Below are positions 23,325 through 36,205 of a stretch of 64,000 nt of DNA, in pieces (the stretch's first letter is position 1; every line of letters begins with the position of its first letter). The position numbers and the translations under genes are program-made. The notes beneath the pieces are model-generated. The model ran no database searches. It saw nothing but the letters and a program-made list of their open reading frames with translations, and was not told where the DNA came from. The DNA comes from Sordaria brevicollis (lineage: Eukaryota > Ascomycota > Sordariomycetes > Sordariales > Sordariaceae): assembly GCA_033439795.1 (NCBI GenBank), contig JAUTDP010000009.1, forward strand, positions 186,001 through 250,000. The letters are read 5' to 3'.

Positions 23325-25403
23325 TTACTTCACCGGCGAGATCTCATACCCAATCAACACCTCCGTGCTCGTACCATCCCATCCCCTCGTACCCGCGGCA
23401 GAAATCATGATCCTGCTCGTCGGATCAATGTATAGCTGGGAAATAACGCCCGCCTTTGGCGGACCGGGAACGACCACGAACGGCACTTTCGAGTGCTTCG
23501 TAGCTTGCGTCTCACCCTGAAGATCCCACAACCGCAGAATATCGTGCGACGCACAAATAATGTGTCGCCCGTTGGGCATAGGCCGCACGCAGCTGACCGC
23601 TCCGCTACCGTTGGGAAACTTGAGGGTTCGCTCGGGCTGCCACCCTCCGCGAGCTTTGTGGATGCTGAATTCTTCGACCGTGCCGTTGCGTCGGCCAGCG
23701 TAGATCCAGTTGCCGTCAACGGACCAGCAAGCGCCCATGCACCAGGGTGGCACGCCGCGACGGTTGCCGATGCGGGCGACGGGATCGGGAACTCGTCGGT
23801 CCCAGATACGGATGGTGCCGTCGATGGAGGCGGCCATGAAGATATTGGGGGCCGTTTGGGTTTCATCGTTTTGTGGTGCAGGAGGAGGGGCGGTGTTGTA
23901 CACCATACTCGGAGAGGCGGTTGTAACGGGCTCGAAGGGGATGGGTTCGTGGTCCGCTTGGGGTGCGGAGTTTTGTTCTTGTTGCGGTTGTTGCTGTTGT
24001 TGATCGGTACTTGCGGTCGCTTGGTTCCCAAAGTCTGACATCGTGTGACTGGAGTCTCCGTTAGATACGTCCATGTTAATGGTCTCGTTGTCAACTGCCC
24101 CATTAGCGTCAGGTCCGGACCCCTGGGCAGCGTTGGTATCCGTTAAAGGTTCGGCGTCGCCCATTGGGAAGTCAATATCTGTCTGCCCTTGGTTTTTCTG
24201 TTCTTCCTTGAGTTCCATGCCCATAGCTCTGGAAAACTCGTTGTCGTCTTCATCGTCCCCAAAGGCATTTCCACCGCCTATTGTTTCGTTGTCACCGAAG
24301 AGCGACCCTGCAGGACTACCGAACAGCGACTCGTGTTCTGGTGACGCGGCATCATTTGTGGCCCCGTCGTTTGTATTAGACTGCCCGGCCGTATCTCCGT
24401 CTCCATTCCCATTCGAGAAAAAGCCATTCGGTATGGGCTTCGCGTTGTTGCTGTCGAAGGTGTCCGTGATGATTTCGGGATCGCTCGCTTCAGCTGGGAT
24501 CGGGGCACCCGAAGTCGGTCGCAGTTCGATTGCCGCAATCTGTCCACCGCTGCCCTCAAATCGCCGTATGACGGACCCGTCGTTGAGGTCCCAATCCAAC
24601 ACTGTCTTGTCCCAGCTTCCACTCAGCACACTCTTCTCGTCGGGCGCCAGTTGTAGTACGCTAACGGCGTTGGTGTGGCCATTCGTTCGTAGACAGGCTA
24701 TCTTCTTTCCCTCGTCGTGCCTCACGCTCTGTAGGTTGATTCCGCCGCTCTCCAAGCCACTTAGCGCCCAAAGGGCCTGGCGGTGGACTGCTAAACTGTA
24801 TACCGGAGAGAGGATTCTGTCTTCGTCTCTTGTGTTTTGTCCTGTCCATTCCTGGTTGTCCCAATAGCTCATCAGCACTCCCGACTTGACCACGCTGTCC
24901 ACGAACGGGTGTTTCTGGGCCACAGTGAGCTGCTGTTTCCCGTTTATTGTGCCGATGCCGTCAAACTTTCGGATATAACCGTCGGATCCGCCCGTCAACC
25001 AGTACCGCATGTCGGGGGTCACGGCTACGGCGTTGATGCTGGTAGCTTGTGGAGCAGCCATTGTAGGGACGATGTCGTAGGTCGAGGCTGTGATGTACTC
25101 TGGCCGCATCGTTGGTCGCCATTTTGCCCCTGACCCTGAGGCGGAAGGTGTTCCAGTAGCTGCTGTCTGGGACGTGGTCTGGTCGGGTGCGTTTGCGTCG
25201 TCGTGGGCATTTTGCGCCTGGGATTCGTCGAGTTCCGCTTCAGGTTCTGGGTCCCGCTCGGGGTCTTCTTGCTCTTCATGTTCCTCCTCTTCGTCTTCAT
25301 TAAAGTCTTCGCCGTAGGTGTCGTTCTCCGCGTCATCGGCGTCCTCCATGAGCTCGTCCTGCTCATTGTCGGAGCTGCCATATTCTCGATCGTCTTCGTC
25401 CAT
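23325..25403 (-). CDS. spt8: SAGA complex WD40 subunit Spt8
   Basis: A single exon of 692 codons from the ATG at 25403-25401. The first 95 residues are acidic (MDEDDREYGSSDNEQDELME and Glu-rich runs), followed by WRPTMRPEYITASTYDIVPT. WD40 repeats include INAVAVTPDMRYWLTGGSDG, VSVLQLAPDEKSVLSGSWDK, IFMAASIDGTIRIWDRR, WSVDGNWIYAGRRNGTVEEF, AVSCVRPMPNGRHIICASHD and a last one ending in LIGYEI. A 200-residue acidic, Asn/Gln-rich insert (about 310-510) splits the propeller. The acidic head, split propeller and order match fungal Spt8, which binds TBP and helps SAGA deliver it to promoters. The complementary strand is partly open but shows no domain. The gene is transcribed toward the tubby-C-like gene. 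Confidence 0.87.
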   Translation of the reverse strand: MDEDDREYGSSDNEQDELMEDADDAENDTYGEDFNEDEEEEHEEQEDPERDPEPEAELDESQAQNAHDDANAPDQTTSQTAATGTPSASGSGAKWRPTMRPEYITASTYDIVPTMAAPQATSINAVAVTPDMRYWLTGGSDGYIRKFDGIGTINGKQQLTVAQKHPFVDSVVKSGVLMSYWDNQEWTGQNTRDEDRILSPVYSLAVHRQALWALSGLESGGINLQSVRHDEGKKIACLRTNGHTNAVSVLQLAPDEKSVLSGSWDKTVLDWDLNDGSVIRRFEGSGGQIAAIELRPTSGAPIPAEASDPEIITDTFDSNNAKPIPNGFFSNGNGDGDTAGQSNTNDGATNDAASPEHESLFGSPAGSLFGDNETIGGGNAFGDDEDDNEFSRAMGMELKEEQKNQGQTDIDFPMGDAEPLTDTNAAQGSGPDANGAVDNETINMDVSNGDSSHTMSDFGNQATASTDQQQQQPQQEQNSAPQADHEPIPFEPVTTASPSMVYNTAPPPAPQNDETQTAPNIFMAASIDGTIRIWDRRVPDPVARIGNRRGVPPWCMGACWSVDGNWIYAGRRNGTVEEFSIHKARGGWQPERTLKFPNGSGAVSCVRPMPNGRHIICASHDILRLWDLQGETQATKHSKVPFVVVPGPPKAGVISQLYIDPTSRIMISAAGTRGWDGTSTEVLIGYEISPVK

Positions 25404-26185
25404 GACGCGTGTCGGTGGTAGTTTCGGGAGATAAAATCGCTCGTAGAGTGGATAGGGTGGTCACAAGAGGGTAGTTTGTTCGGTCGTATGTAGCTGCTGC
25501 GCGTGAACCCAGAAAGTGGAATGATGTTGGGGGAGAAAAGATGACAACAGGAGGAAGATGCTCCCAAGTCCTGAAGGTTCCCGAATCGAAGCTACATGCA
25601 ACTCGATTGCGGCAGGCATTGATAAGCTTAAAATGGTCCAACCTCGGTGTTAAGCTTTAGCGGATCAACAGGGCGGAGCGCTAACATCCGACCCGCACCC
25701 CACAGATTGTCATCCCACTGTAAATCGATCCAAACAGGGGATGCCGGCAGGACCTGAACTGAGGTGAGTTGCACAGGGTCCTCTTTTGGCAGGCAAGAAA
25801 GAACAATTGCCCAATCAAATGCATACCAGGTGGTCATCAAGGTGCTTTCCATGTGAAGGTTGGATAGGTATTGTCGTAACTCTTGCATTGTAAAGTGGAA
25901 GGTATCTTGCTGGCTAACATGATGCGAAGCAGAAACATGGATATGAGAAAATGAAATCATGGCGATGGATAACGAGAAAAATAAAATTCAACATGCAATC
26001 GCGAACACTCCAAACGACCGAACCCCGAACGAACAATGCAACACGCAAGAACCATAACCTGAAAAAACAAACGAGGGCCTTCTTCCTCTCTCTGCCCCGG
26101 GTATGTATCCTCCTTTTTCTCAACTCCTACTTTTTCGTCGAGTATGGTTGGGGCTAGACATCGACTAAATCCCTGTCCGCGATGC
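25404..26185. other. Intergenic: spt8 promoter and MFS 3' region
   Basis: Lies between two minus-strand genes, ordinary composition. Short open frames here look like shadows. No gene is called. Confidence 0.55.
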
Positions 26186-29129
26186 TCAGTCAGTCGCTTC
26201 CACCCCTGTCTCGACTTCATCCAAGAGGACCACCACATATCGCCTCGAGCCCTCCGGCAAGTCTTGTTCATCCGCATCGTCCGTCGTCTCCTCCGTGATA
26301 TTCATTGCGTGATCATGAACCTTCGTTGCATAATCCGTGACGTGCGACAAAACCTCGGGTGAACCATCTGTCTTGATGGTTACGATATGGTATGGTCTGC
26401 TCCGGAGCAACTCAGGCGGGGCCTTGTCCTCGTCAAATACAACCACTTGTCTCTTGTAATTTGGGTTCGATTGTTCGGAAAGATCGGTCACGTATCGCTT
26501 CCCAGCAGCCAGCAGCGGGTCCGTTTCAGGCATGTGAGGAACCTGCTTCATAAGCGCGAGACGCTCGGGGTGCTTGAGACGTTCCGGGACCGGGACGTCG
26601 GTCTCAAGGAGCGCCTGGAAACGGACTTGGGATGATGAGGATGATGATTTGTCCGACAGGAAGCTTTCGCCTGGCGGCAGCGTGGACTGCTGCGTGGTCG
26701 TAGCAACGGAGAAGCTGTCAATGCTGAACTGTCGTCGACGAGCCCTTGTCGCCGACGAACTGCTCGATCCCGATGTCATGTTGCTTTGCTCCGTTTTGGG
26801 AGGAGCATGGAGAATTCCGTTTCCAAGTTTACCAAGACCGCCGTTCTGATGACTTGTATGGGCATCTTGGTAAGAGTAAGGTGACCTGTCGGATGGATCA
26901 CTGCCCTTGTCCTGCAACAAAGGTCCTGACTCTTCATCAGAAGAATCTGCCGATGAGGGCCCAGCGCTCTCAAAATCCGCATCAGTAAGCAACCCGCCCA
27001 AGAAGAACAACGCACTTAGTCCAGCGCAGCCGCACACCCATGAGAGTGTTGCAGTCAACCCTCTCCAGCTGGAAATACCCATGACAGCGGCAACAAGAAG
27101 CGGGCCGACGAAGCTACCCCAAGCATTGGCGAGAACCGGCAGACTCTCAGCCTTTGCTGCGCCCGTTGACAACCCTCCCATCCCCATGAGATCATCTCCA
27201 CCGGCAACTGCATCAATGATCTCCTTCACGAGCGGCTCGCCGCAGAGACCTAAAGCTACAGAGATCCAGCCAAGGGTGGCCAATAGTGCCGTCTGGACAG
27301 TCATCTTGTTTTGCGTTAAGCCGCCCAAACAAGTAAAAGCCGGAGCAGCCGCGATGAAACCAAACGCGGTTAGTAGCCGAGAAGCTTGTGAATACCGATT
27401 CGTGAGCGGAGTCGTTAACAGGCCGACCAGGGCTGCCGGAGCTGAAAGTGGAACGAAGACGAAGCCGCTGGCGGCCATGGGCCAGTCGAATGTTCGCTGC
27501 ACGAAGATTGGAAGCACACTTTGTAGCGCCGAACCGATGAGGCTGAGTGCGATGTATCCTCCCATTGGTACGATAAGACGCAAAATGGATGGGTGTAAGC
27601 CGAGTGCTCCCGTCTCTTGAGGAACATCGACTTCGGAAGCCGCCAAACTGTGTCGTCTCGTCGATCGGCGGGAGACGTGACCTGGAGACACTTCCCTCGA
27701 GGAATACCCTCCGCGGGAAGACAGCGTGCCGTAGTTTTGGCCATCTTCCTGAGAAGCAAGAAGTCCCTCCGCCTCATGTTGGTCGCCTCGTGTTCTGGGA
27801 TACCTTCCTGCGGGCGTTACAACCGCAACGAGACCGCCAAACACCATCGTCAGGGCGATAACGGCATAAGCCACCGTAAACACGGCGGCTTGCCCACCGA
27901 AGAAACCATGCAGCAATCCTGCAGACACCGGACCGATCGCGATGGCGAAACTCTGGATAAACGCCGGCGTCATCCACGTCAACACGTCGACAGCTGTCGT
28001 TCCGTCGTCTCCGCCCTCATCCTCTTGGTCCTCTTCGCTGCAGGCCAAGACAACGCCGGACACCAAGCTGGCGCTAGCTCTCGCAATCGCCACGCCCGCC
28101 ACGCCGTGTAAAGCGCGGGAGAGTATGAGGAAGAATAGGTTGGAGTGGAATTGCAGGAGGACAAAGGAGCCGGCTGCTAAACCAAGTCCGCCAAAGAGGA
28201 GGACCCAAAGAAGAGGGCCTTGGCGGGTTAGGTAAGGGACCGACGCTGAACAAAAAGAGCAGAAAATCGTCAGTTTGAGTCATTCGATTGGAGATTGAAA
28301 GTGACTTACAAGATAACGCTGCGAACGCGCCACCGTATGTTGAGATGAGGATCGAGGTCCAAAATTGTACTGGAAAGAAAGCAGTCAGCCTGATGCCCAC
28401 ACAGCCAAAGGCGCAGTACTGTGGTTTTTTTTTTTTTTTTTTTTTTTTTTTCAAATTTTTAATTTTTGGATTATAGGCACACATACCATGCTTATGATGT
28501 ACTCCCGCCCTGGTCTCCAAAATCGTCGGGATAAGAGGGACCAGAAGTCCCGTCAGAAAAGCATCGGTGAACTGAGCGGCTTTGGCGACGGCTATGAGAA
28601 GCGACATGGCGGCGTTGATGTCTGGTTGAGTGAAGCCGAAGCCGAGGACGGAAGTGTCATGAGAATACGCAGGCAGACGACGGTGGCTGTAATGGCCTCG
28701 ATCGTCGAATCGGGATGCTCTTGTTGTATGTTGACTATAATATCTCACTTCGTCGTTGCCGTCGAGGTCGTTGTCGTCGTCGGTAGTGTAAATAGCAAGG
28801 GTTGGCGGTGGGGGTGTTGTGCTGCTTGGTGTTATTCGGTGCGGAGAAGCGGAACCGGAGGAGGGCCGGGATGGTGAGTGTCGCCGTGGTCTATCAATGC
28901 CGGACCTGCCGGGCGTTGTTGTGCTTGACCGTTGCTGCCACTGAGACTGCGACCACTGGATGGCCTTGGAAAACAGACTGGGCTGCTCCTCGGCGGCAGA
29001 CTTTGTTGGAGTTGTTTCTTCTTCATGACGAGGATTCTCCTGGTGTTTTGAAGTCGGGATGATGGCAGCAGGCTCTGGTGGGTCAGAGCTTGCCTCTGCA
29101 TGGGCAGGGCCTGATGTTGGAGCATCCAT
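26186..29129 (-). CDS. Major facilitator superfamily transporter with long cytosolic tails
   Basis: Three exons on the minus strand: 29129-28487, 28369-28310 and 28245-26186, giving 920 aa with phases consistent (CAT G|TA CAA; TCT T|CG TCG). The N-terminal 150 residues are Ser/Pro/Thr-rich and probably cytosolic. Membrane segments start at AAMSLLIAVAKAAQFTDAFL and TGLLVPLIPTIL, and continue with SILISTYGGAFAALS and LLWVLLFGGLGLAAGSFVLL. SRALHGVAGVAIARASASLV resembles the MFS motif after TM4. A charged loop (about 445-510) separates the two bundles, and the last 250 residues form a hydrophilic tail. I infer a proton-coupled exporter of the DHA1 type; the substrate cannot be told. The first intron contains a 27-base A run on the coding strand. 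The annotated start is the first ATG of the open frame with good codon use. Confidence 0.8.
28425..28451. repeat. Poly(T) tract of 27 bases in an MFS intron
   Basis: T27 on the + strand, A27 on the coding strand of the MFS gene, in the first intron between the donor at 28486 and the acceptor at 28370. Confidence 0.9.
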
Positions 29130-30434
29130 CCCGTCCCGTCTGCTGCTTTCGTCCCAGCTTCTCGCTTTCCGGCCTTGGTACTGGTCTTTTTCTCTTTCGA
29201 TTTGCCCAGTTGTTTACGGGCCGGTGTTCGTCGTATAGGAATGTCGAGATAAGAGACGTCGCGCTGGTCGTGTAACCGCCTCGTGAACCTGAAGAGGGGT
29301 GTGCTTCCGTTCGAATCGATGCCCGAGACGAGACACCACAACCTGGAAAGTGTGTGCTTGAGACCGTCTCCAATTCTTCCGGTGTCACACGACGCAACCG
29401 ACTTTCTTCGGTTTTCGCTTCTTGGATTTTCTCGGTCCCGTTTCGCTCGTTTAGAGCTCTCTCCACAGCAGCAAGTTTCCGCGATACATCATGCGGGCAA
29501 TTCAAAAGAAGAAGAGGAGGAAGAGGAGCAGTAAAAGGAGAAGAGAACGGAGATACATGCCTTTTCAAGGGTCTCTCTCCTCATCAACTTGTTAGCTGCC
29601 TTGTCTTGCCATGTCTTTATCTTTTAGTCCACCACCCATTCACACAATCACAAGCGGGAACCGAGCCCTTGGAGCAGCACACACACCATGTCCGACCATG
29701 TCTTGGTCTACTGCAATGTGAACACCAAACGCCAACCAACCACAACCGTAGCGGGTGATTCCCCCACTCCAATGGCACTCCGCCAGCTGTGGGATTCCTG
29801 ATTTCGTATTGCCCATTTGTCGTCAATTTGCTGATGATAATGAAGATGATGAGATGATGCACTGCCGCCCATCCAGATCACGTCGGTGATGTACTCCGAG
29901 CCTTGTTACTGGGCCGCATGAAGAACACGACAGCTCTCATATTCACCGCCATATCTACTTGAGGCTCTTCAGTGTAGGGTAGGCATTCGGTTTCTCCTCC
30001 ATACAGAAAGATCCTTTTAAAGAATGATACTTGAACATCCTTAGAGGTATACTTCCCGATAACCGGATCACAGATAAAGACGAGAAAAAAGGGTGGCACC
30101 AAAAGAGCATCACCTGAAAGCTTTGCCCCTCGTCATGATGTTACTCGCCAAGAAGAGACCAAGAAAGTCCCCCATCCGCGCTAATCGTGCAGTTTCCCTT
30201 GCATTGTGAGCGAGAATGGCCAGTGCCATCCATGTCTCTTTTGACTGCACCGCGGGCAGCGCGCATGAAGCTGAAGCAGGGCGTCGTCAAATGACGTTCA
30301 AGATTGTGACTGGGTAAGGGTTTGAAGCCAGATGCTGCTTGGTCAAAAAGGGAAGGAAAAAAGATAAGAAAAAAAGATGTTGAAAACGAGGCGCTTGTAC
30401 GAGCGGACAAAATTGCAAAAATGAAATCGTTTTT
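29130..30434. other. Intergenic: MFS promoter region
   Basis: Upstream of the MFS gene and downstream of the tRNA. Several overlapping open frames occur at 29.1-29.75 kb on both strands without domains or splice support. No gene is called. Confidence 0.5.
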
Positions 30435-30506
30435 TAGCTGCAACTCGTTTCGATCGAGTGACCTCCGGGTTATGAGCCCGGCGCGCTTCCGCTGCGCCAT
30501 GCAGCT
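30435..30506 (-). tRNA. Initiator tRNA-Met (CAT anticodon)
   Basis: A 72-base cloverleaf on the minus strand. The acceptor stem AGCTGCA pairs with TGCAGCT, then A at the discriminator position. The D arm is GCGCAGCGGAAGCGC. The anticodon stem CCGGG/CCCGG carries loop CTCATAA, and the T stem ACTCG/CGAGT carries loop ATCGAAA. The A1:U72 pair, three G:C pairs next to the anticodon loop and A at positions 54 and 60 (instead of the usual T-psi-C) are eukaryotic initiator identity marks. There is no intron. A TTTTT pol III terminator follows on the minus strand at 30421-30417. Confidence 0.94.
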
Positions 30507-33500
30507 TTGATTGTTAGGTGAAATTTTGACTAAAATCTTGGGCTTATAAGACCCATGCAAAGCTCTCATGTGGATACTTATCCGCTGGCCCCTCCCATTC
30601 ACCACCACGTCTCTTCCCTCAAACAACGAACCCTTTCCCCTTCTCAAACCTTCACAGCGACACCTTTTCCCAACACTCACCGCCATCCCCTTCTCTTTGC
30701 ACCCGCAACAGAAACATCCGCCTCTCTCTCGGCAACGCCATAAACTGCCGTCTGCGTATGCGCTCCCAATTGCGTCGCAAACACGCTCGCATCCACCACC
30801 CTCTACCCCTACATCCGATAGACCCTCAACTTCCCGTCCAGCACTCCTCCTTCGCGTCTCGGTAACATCGCCGCCGTGTTGGTGGGATGCCAAATACTTT
30901 TCCACCATGTTGAACACGTACGCCCTCCACTCTTCGTCTGTTTTGACAACATCCAAACCGGGCCTGTACTCGTTTACCCCCACACTCCTCAGTGGCTAAG
31001 ACAAAGTTACATGGCGCGCGAACTTGAGGGCGGCGACTCAGGATTTGATGTCGTACTCAAGCAAAGACAAGAAAAATTCAAGAAAATTGGATTGAATAAC
31101 CGGGTGTCCGTATAGAGTAAAGAGGCGTTGACGTGTGCCGACCCTGTCGACAAAGGGGGCTGGATGGCAACAACGAGGGCAAAAGAAGTGCAGTCTTGGA
31201 ACCTGCAAATACAGCGGGTCGGACGGACTGAGGTAGCCACCTGAGAAGCTGTCGGAGAAAATTATTTCTTCTTGAGGGACGGAAGGATTGGAGATGAGGG
31301 CCAGCTTGCCTTAAGGTCGGACCTGCTTGGGAGATTGGAGGCTGAGGAGTTTCCAGAGCGACGAGACGGTCGGTTTCAGATTTGTCCCCGAGGAAGACTT
31401 GCTCCCAGTTGCCAAAGCCGCAAGGACGAGCTGTGTCGTTTATGAGTGAGGGAAAACCGGCGCGCCATTTGGCTGGTCCTATCCGGGGAGAGCATTACTT
31501 CTTTCGAGGCGATGGTGACGGTGCCGTTGGCCAAGGTAACGCGCGTTGCTCGGTACAAGGCGTTACTGGGCTGAAACCACATCAATGGGATTGCCTTGGA
31601 GTGAGTTGTCATTGTCATCCGTGATGCTCAGATAGCTAACCACCAGCACGCACCGGCTTATATAGGCGTGAACAGGTATTTTTGTTCCTGCCGAGCCGGG
31701 CCACAGGTATAGTTCTCGGCCTTGGTCATGGCGGCGCTCATGGATTTCCAGTTCTGTTCGGATTTACTGACTTTTCCCCATTGATCATACTCGGCAGCCG
31801 ACGCCCGGTTACAGGTGAGCCAGTTGATGGGCGACGGACCACCGAGTACTTTGCCCGTTTGACCACCATAGTACGGCCTTTGGGAACCTTTGGTGGTACC
31901 GTTGGGAATATCCAGTCTTATTTCCTCTCGAGATTTTCTTCTTTGAATATTTGAACATTGATGGCCATGACGTTGGCCCCAGGGAGCCCCTGGCCGAGAC
32001 GTGTTGCCAAAAGTCGTGGTTCCTCCACCTACAATGATTTAAGAGGGCGAGTTAACCACAATAATCTCTGTGAGTTCAGCGGTACTCATGTCTTGCTATC
32101 ATGAGACCCGGGTGCTCTCGACGCCAGGCGACCCGAAGAAGGAATGTCGACAATCAACAATTCCCAACGGAGTCCTTGTTCCGACCTGATGCCCAAGATT
32201 ATCTCAGTCAGCGCCCACCGTAAGATCTGACAATTGGTTATTTGACGACGACGACGACGATAACGATGAGCCAAGCCACTCCCCCTTAACAGGCTTTACT
32301 CATTTTGGTAGTTTATTTACTTTCCATCTTGCTCGCTCGCATGCGCCACAAAATCCGGATTTTGTTCTCCCGAAAAAGGTAGCCAGCAAGAGTCGTTTTA
32401 GTAACCAGCAAGAGGCCCACAGGTATTAGCCCAAAACCTGCTCAAGAGCTCTTTTATCCGCTAGTCTTTTCTAGAGCCACCCCAGTCAGCTAAAAGTGTC
32501 ATAGGTTACGCCGCTTCTCAAAACGACAACAACATTTGCGTACGAAGAGAGGCCCACCAATTTTGATAGTTCGAAAGCAAAAACCTCAGATTGGTTTAAA
32601 AACGAAATGGGAATTTAATTTCAAAAGAAAGCGTATTCCTAAGCCCATTTTTAATAGACTTATTGCAATTGGGACTTGAAGACTTTGAGAGGTTGAGACT
32701 CTTGCTGGTTACTATTTGGACTCCTGCTGGCTACCTTCTTCGTTGTTCTCCGCGAAGCCATTCAATGGTGCATCTCGCATGCCTAGCCGATAGCCTACGG
32801 ACTAGTACTACGCAAGGTAGCCAATCGAAATGGAAAACAAAAAGCTTCTGATGCACAAAAGCGGTGGATGATCGTCATGGATTTATGCCACGTTGGAATT
32901 GGCACCAGTGAAGAACTCCACTCCACCACTTCGTTCCAGACAACAAGCCTCGAAGCAGACAGACAGATCGATATGGCACCGACACTGACACCGCAAGATG
33001 CTACATTGCAAGTTGCAACGAGGAATACGAAGCATAGATGACAGTTGTGATCCATTCGGCTTCGGCACGACGAGTTAATCCTGAACAACTCCAGAACACG
33101 GAAGGTGATTGTCCCGAGGTAAACCACGCTACTATTTGTGCAACATACGCAGGATACTGTACGCTATGCAACGGAGAATCGGGGTCAGGACCACCTCCGC
33201 GCGGGGTATCCTATCGATGATCTTGAACTCGAACTAGCATTTCACCCCGCCGACAATGACTGAGCCGACGGATGGACGGTGTGAGTCGGCTAATTGAATG
33301 AACGGTGGGGGAATGGAGAACACATGGAAGATCAATTCAGGAAGGTAAGGAGATTAGTGAACAGCCGAGCGAACAATGAAATACCTACCTTCAGGTAAAA
33401 GTTGATATAAACTTCAAGTTCCCCCGCTTGGCACTACACTACTATCAGGGCGATATACTTCCTCGACGTTATCGTTCATCATTCGGTTTCTTTTCTTTTT

Positions 33501-34503
33501 TGCGTGTCTAGCTGCGCTCGTGCTCCCAGTGAGGTGCACGCGTCACATGCTTTAGCTTGACACGAATAGTTACCTCCGTCAACATTTTGACCGACAGGCC
33601 TACCTGCTCTAGAAGCGGAAGCAAACCAAAGTTTCTCCATCGACTTCTGGCGAAAAACGACAAATCCTTTCACATCAACCTCGTCGTCGTCGTTACTCGC
33701 GAAACCCCGCGCATTGCGCGCTCTCGCTCAGGGCAAGTGACAAGCCAGTCAGTCAGTCAGTGTCTGTGTCTTGAGGCTTGTACCACCTCTACACCGTGAC
33801 CCGGAACACCAGACATCTCACTCAACACAGTCACCAGGCGGAGAAAAGGAGCCATAGGCAGTGGGTTGTGGTTCAGAAGAAGGGAGGGCACGTGTAAACT
33901 GGTTAATACACCCAGACAGTCAGATTGTGCGCTCAGTAAGCGACTTGACACGGACCGACTACCCTGGGGAAACCGAGTGGACGAAACGCACGGGAAGGGA
34001 CTGAAAGTTTCATTAGCCGGGGACGAAGCCCGTGAAAAAGTGATAAAAGTTTCCAGACAGACATACGGCTGTAGTGGTAGGTAGGTGAGCGAGAGGTCCC
34101 CTTTCCTTTTCCCTTGAACTATTTCTGTGTAACGCTTACCAAGACGTCAAAACATTATGTGATCAGACCAGGGCTGATTCCTTTTATAGTACACTGCTGC
34201 AGTTTGTTTGGGTTTGCTTCAGACGACTGGCTCAAGAGTGACAGGTAATCGGATTGGGAGAAGTTAGTAGAGAGTGGTTACCGCTTTGGGAGACGAGTTG
34301 CTTGCAGAAATTGGAGGCCTGTCTACTGTGCTCCCTCATATCAAGACGGTGGAAGAACAGTTAAACTGAGATCGAGGACCACAGACTGGGTTCATTACTT
34401 CGACTTCACCCCCTTGCACACAAACACCAAGTTCAAACCGCGGCAAATCTCCCCAGCACCATCACTCATCACCAAAACGACACGACAGAACGACCCGACC
34501 AAA
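30507..34503. other. Gene-poor 4 kb upstream of the P450
   Basis: Mixed-composition sequence. Around 30.58-31.11 kb both strands carry protein-like open frames, but neither has a domain or splice support. A short AGTC repeat lies near 33740. The rest shows only short random-looking frames. Confidence 0.5.
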
Positions 34504-36205
34504 ATGCTCACCCCCACCACCCTCCTCCTCCTCACCCCCGTCCTCTACCTTCTCTCCCGCCTCGCCTTCGCCGTCCTTTACCGTCTCCGCGCCCGCTCCC
34601 TCGGCTGTTCAACAGTGACAATCTACCCGCACAAGGACCCAATCCTCGGTCTGGACCTATTCCGTGACACCCTGCGAGCCATCAACACGCACACGCTCCT
34701 GCAGCTATGGGACTCGCGCTTCAGACAACATGGCAACACACACTATACCCTGACCCTAGGGAAATGGGTACTGATGACGAACGAGCCGGAAAACGTAAAG
34801 CTGATCTTGGGAACAAAGATGGACGAGTGGCCGCTTGATGGGCCGAGATTGCATGCTGCGGTTCCGGTGTTGGGAAGGAAGAGCGTGTTTACTACAAATG
34901 GGCCTCAGTGGTATGTATTTTCCCCTTTTTCTTGTTTTTGGGGTGGTGATGTCGAAGGCTGACTAACTGACGGAACCGTAGGCGCGAGGCACGAGGAATG
35001 ATCAGACCCTCGTTCGTCAGAGACCAGGTTGCCGATCTTCAATGCTTCTCCAAGCATGTCGGCAACTTCCTTAACGCCATTCCCAAGGACGGATCGACCT
35101 TTGATATGCAGGAACTCCTACTTTCCATGACCATGGACTCGTCTACCGATTTTTTGCTCGGTTACTCCACCAACTCTTTGCTCCAGCCCACGCCTGAAGC
35201 TAAGCAGTTCCTCGAGGACTTTGAATTCACTAGCCGCGAGGCCGCCAAGAAAGCCAGACTAGGCTCACTTCTTCTTATGTTGCCAGATGGCGAGTTCACC
35301 GCGGCTGTAAAGAGAGTGCGCGAGTATGTGCGGACCTATATCAGAAAATCATCGGCGGAGAGAAGCGAGAAGCAGGACAGGAACTACGTTTTCCTGTACG
35401 AGATAATGAAGTCCGGGGCCGATGAGGAGCATGCCATTGATCAAGTCTTGTCTGTCATCATCGCTGGCAGAGACACCACTGCCGCGGCGATGACGGCGTG
35501 TTTCTACTATTTGGCTCGCAGTCCGGCGGTGGTGCAGAAGCTGAGGAAGGAGATCCTTGATTTTCAGGGCGAGATGCCAACTTGGGAACAGCTCAAGAAC
35601 ATGAAGTATCTGAACATGGTGATCAAGGAAGGTAAGTATTATGCCCGGGGGCATCATGTGCGGACTGGCTCATTGCTAACGACGGTTTCAAGCGTTGCGG
35701 CTGTTCCCTCCCGCATCCACAAACTCTAGAGCGCCGGTCAAGGATACGGTTCTACCCCGCGGAGGTGGCCCAGATGGCAAACAACCAGTTCTTGTGTCAA
35801 AGGGTCAAGTTGTTAGGTGGTCGTTGTACAGTCTCCATAGACGTAAGGACATCTTTGGAGAGGATGCCGATGAGTTCCGTCCAGAGCGGTGGGATGAGAA
35901 CCTTCGGGTCGGGTATGTGCCTTGGTTTTCCCCTCTGATAACCTCCCTATCAGCATCTTCCTGTGGCTAACACAACTTCTTCCTCGTCATGCAGGTGGGA
36001 GTACATCCCCTTCTCCGGTGGCCCACGCATATGCTTGGGCCAGCAGTTTGCCCTCACCCAGATCGAATATGCCCTCTTCAAGTTCTTCCGCGCCTTTAAG
36101 AGCATCGAACCCCGCGATGACGATGGACCGCTGCTGCTTCGCACAAATCTCACAGTGACCTTTGCGAAGGGCTGCTTGCTTGGCGCGACACCCGACTCGC
36201 AGTAG
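34504..36205 (+). CDS. Cytochrome P450 (CYP52-like alkane/fatty-acid hydroxylase group)
   Basis: Four exons: 34504-34910, 34982-35631, 35693-35912 and 35995-36205, giving 495 aa with all phases consistent. The ATG at 34504 (context AAAATGCTC) starts a hydrophobic membrane anchor (PTTLLLLTPVLYLLSRLAFA). P450 hallmarks in order: the WREARGMIRPSF C-helix, the I-helix oxygen-binding IIAGRDTTAAAM (about residue 295), the K-helix KEALRLFPP (the ExxR motif), FRPERW, and the haem loop FSGGPRICLGQQ with the Cys ligand (about 435). The combination with LLGYSTNSL and the PENVKLILGTK segment resembles CYP52/CYP539-type enzymes that hydroxylate alkanes or fatty acids at the end of the chain. Subfamily and substrate are inferred. 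No partner pathway genes lie beside it. Confidence 0.87.

Noticed and set aside
23493..24867. Open frames on the + strand across spt8
   Set aside because: Antisense shadows of a gene with clear WD40 repeats; no domain of their own.
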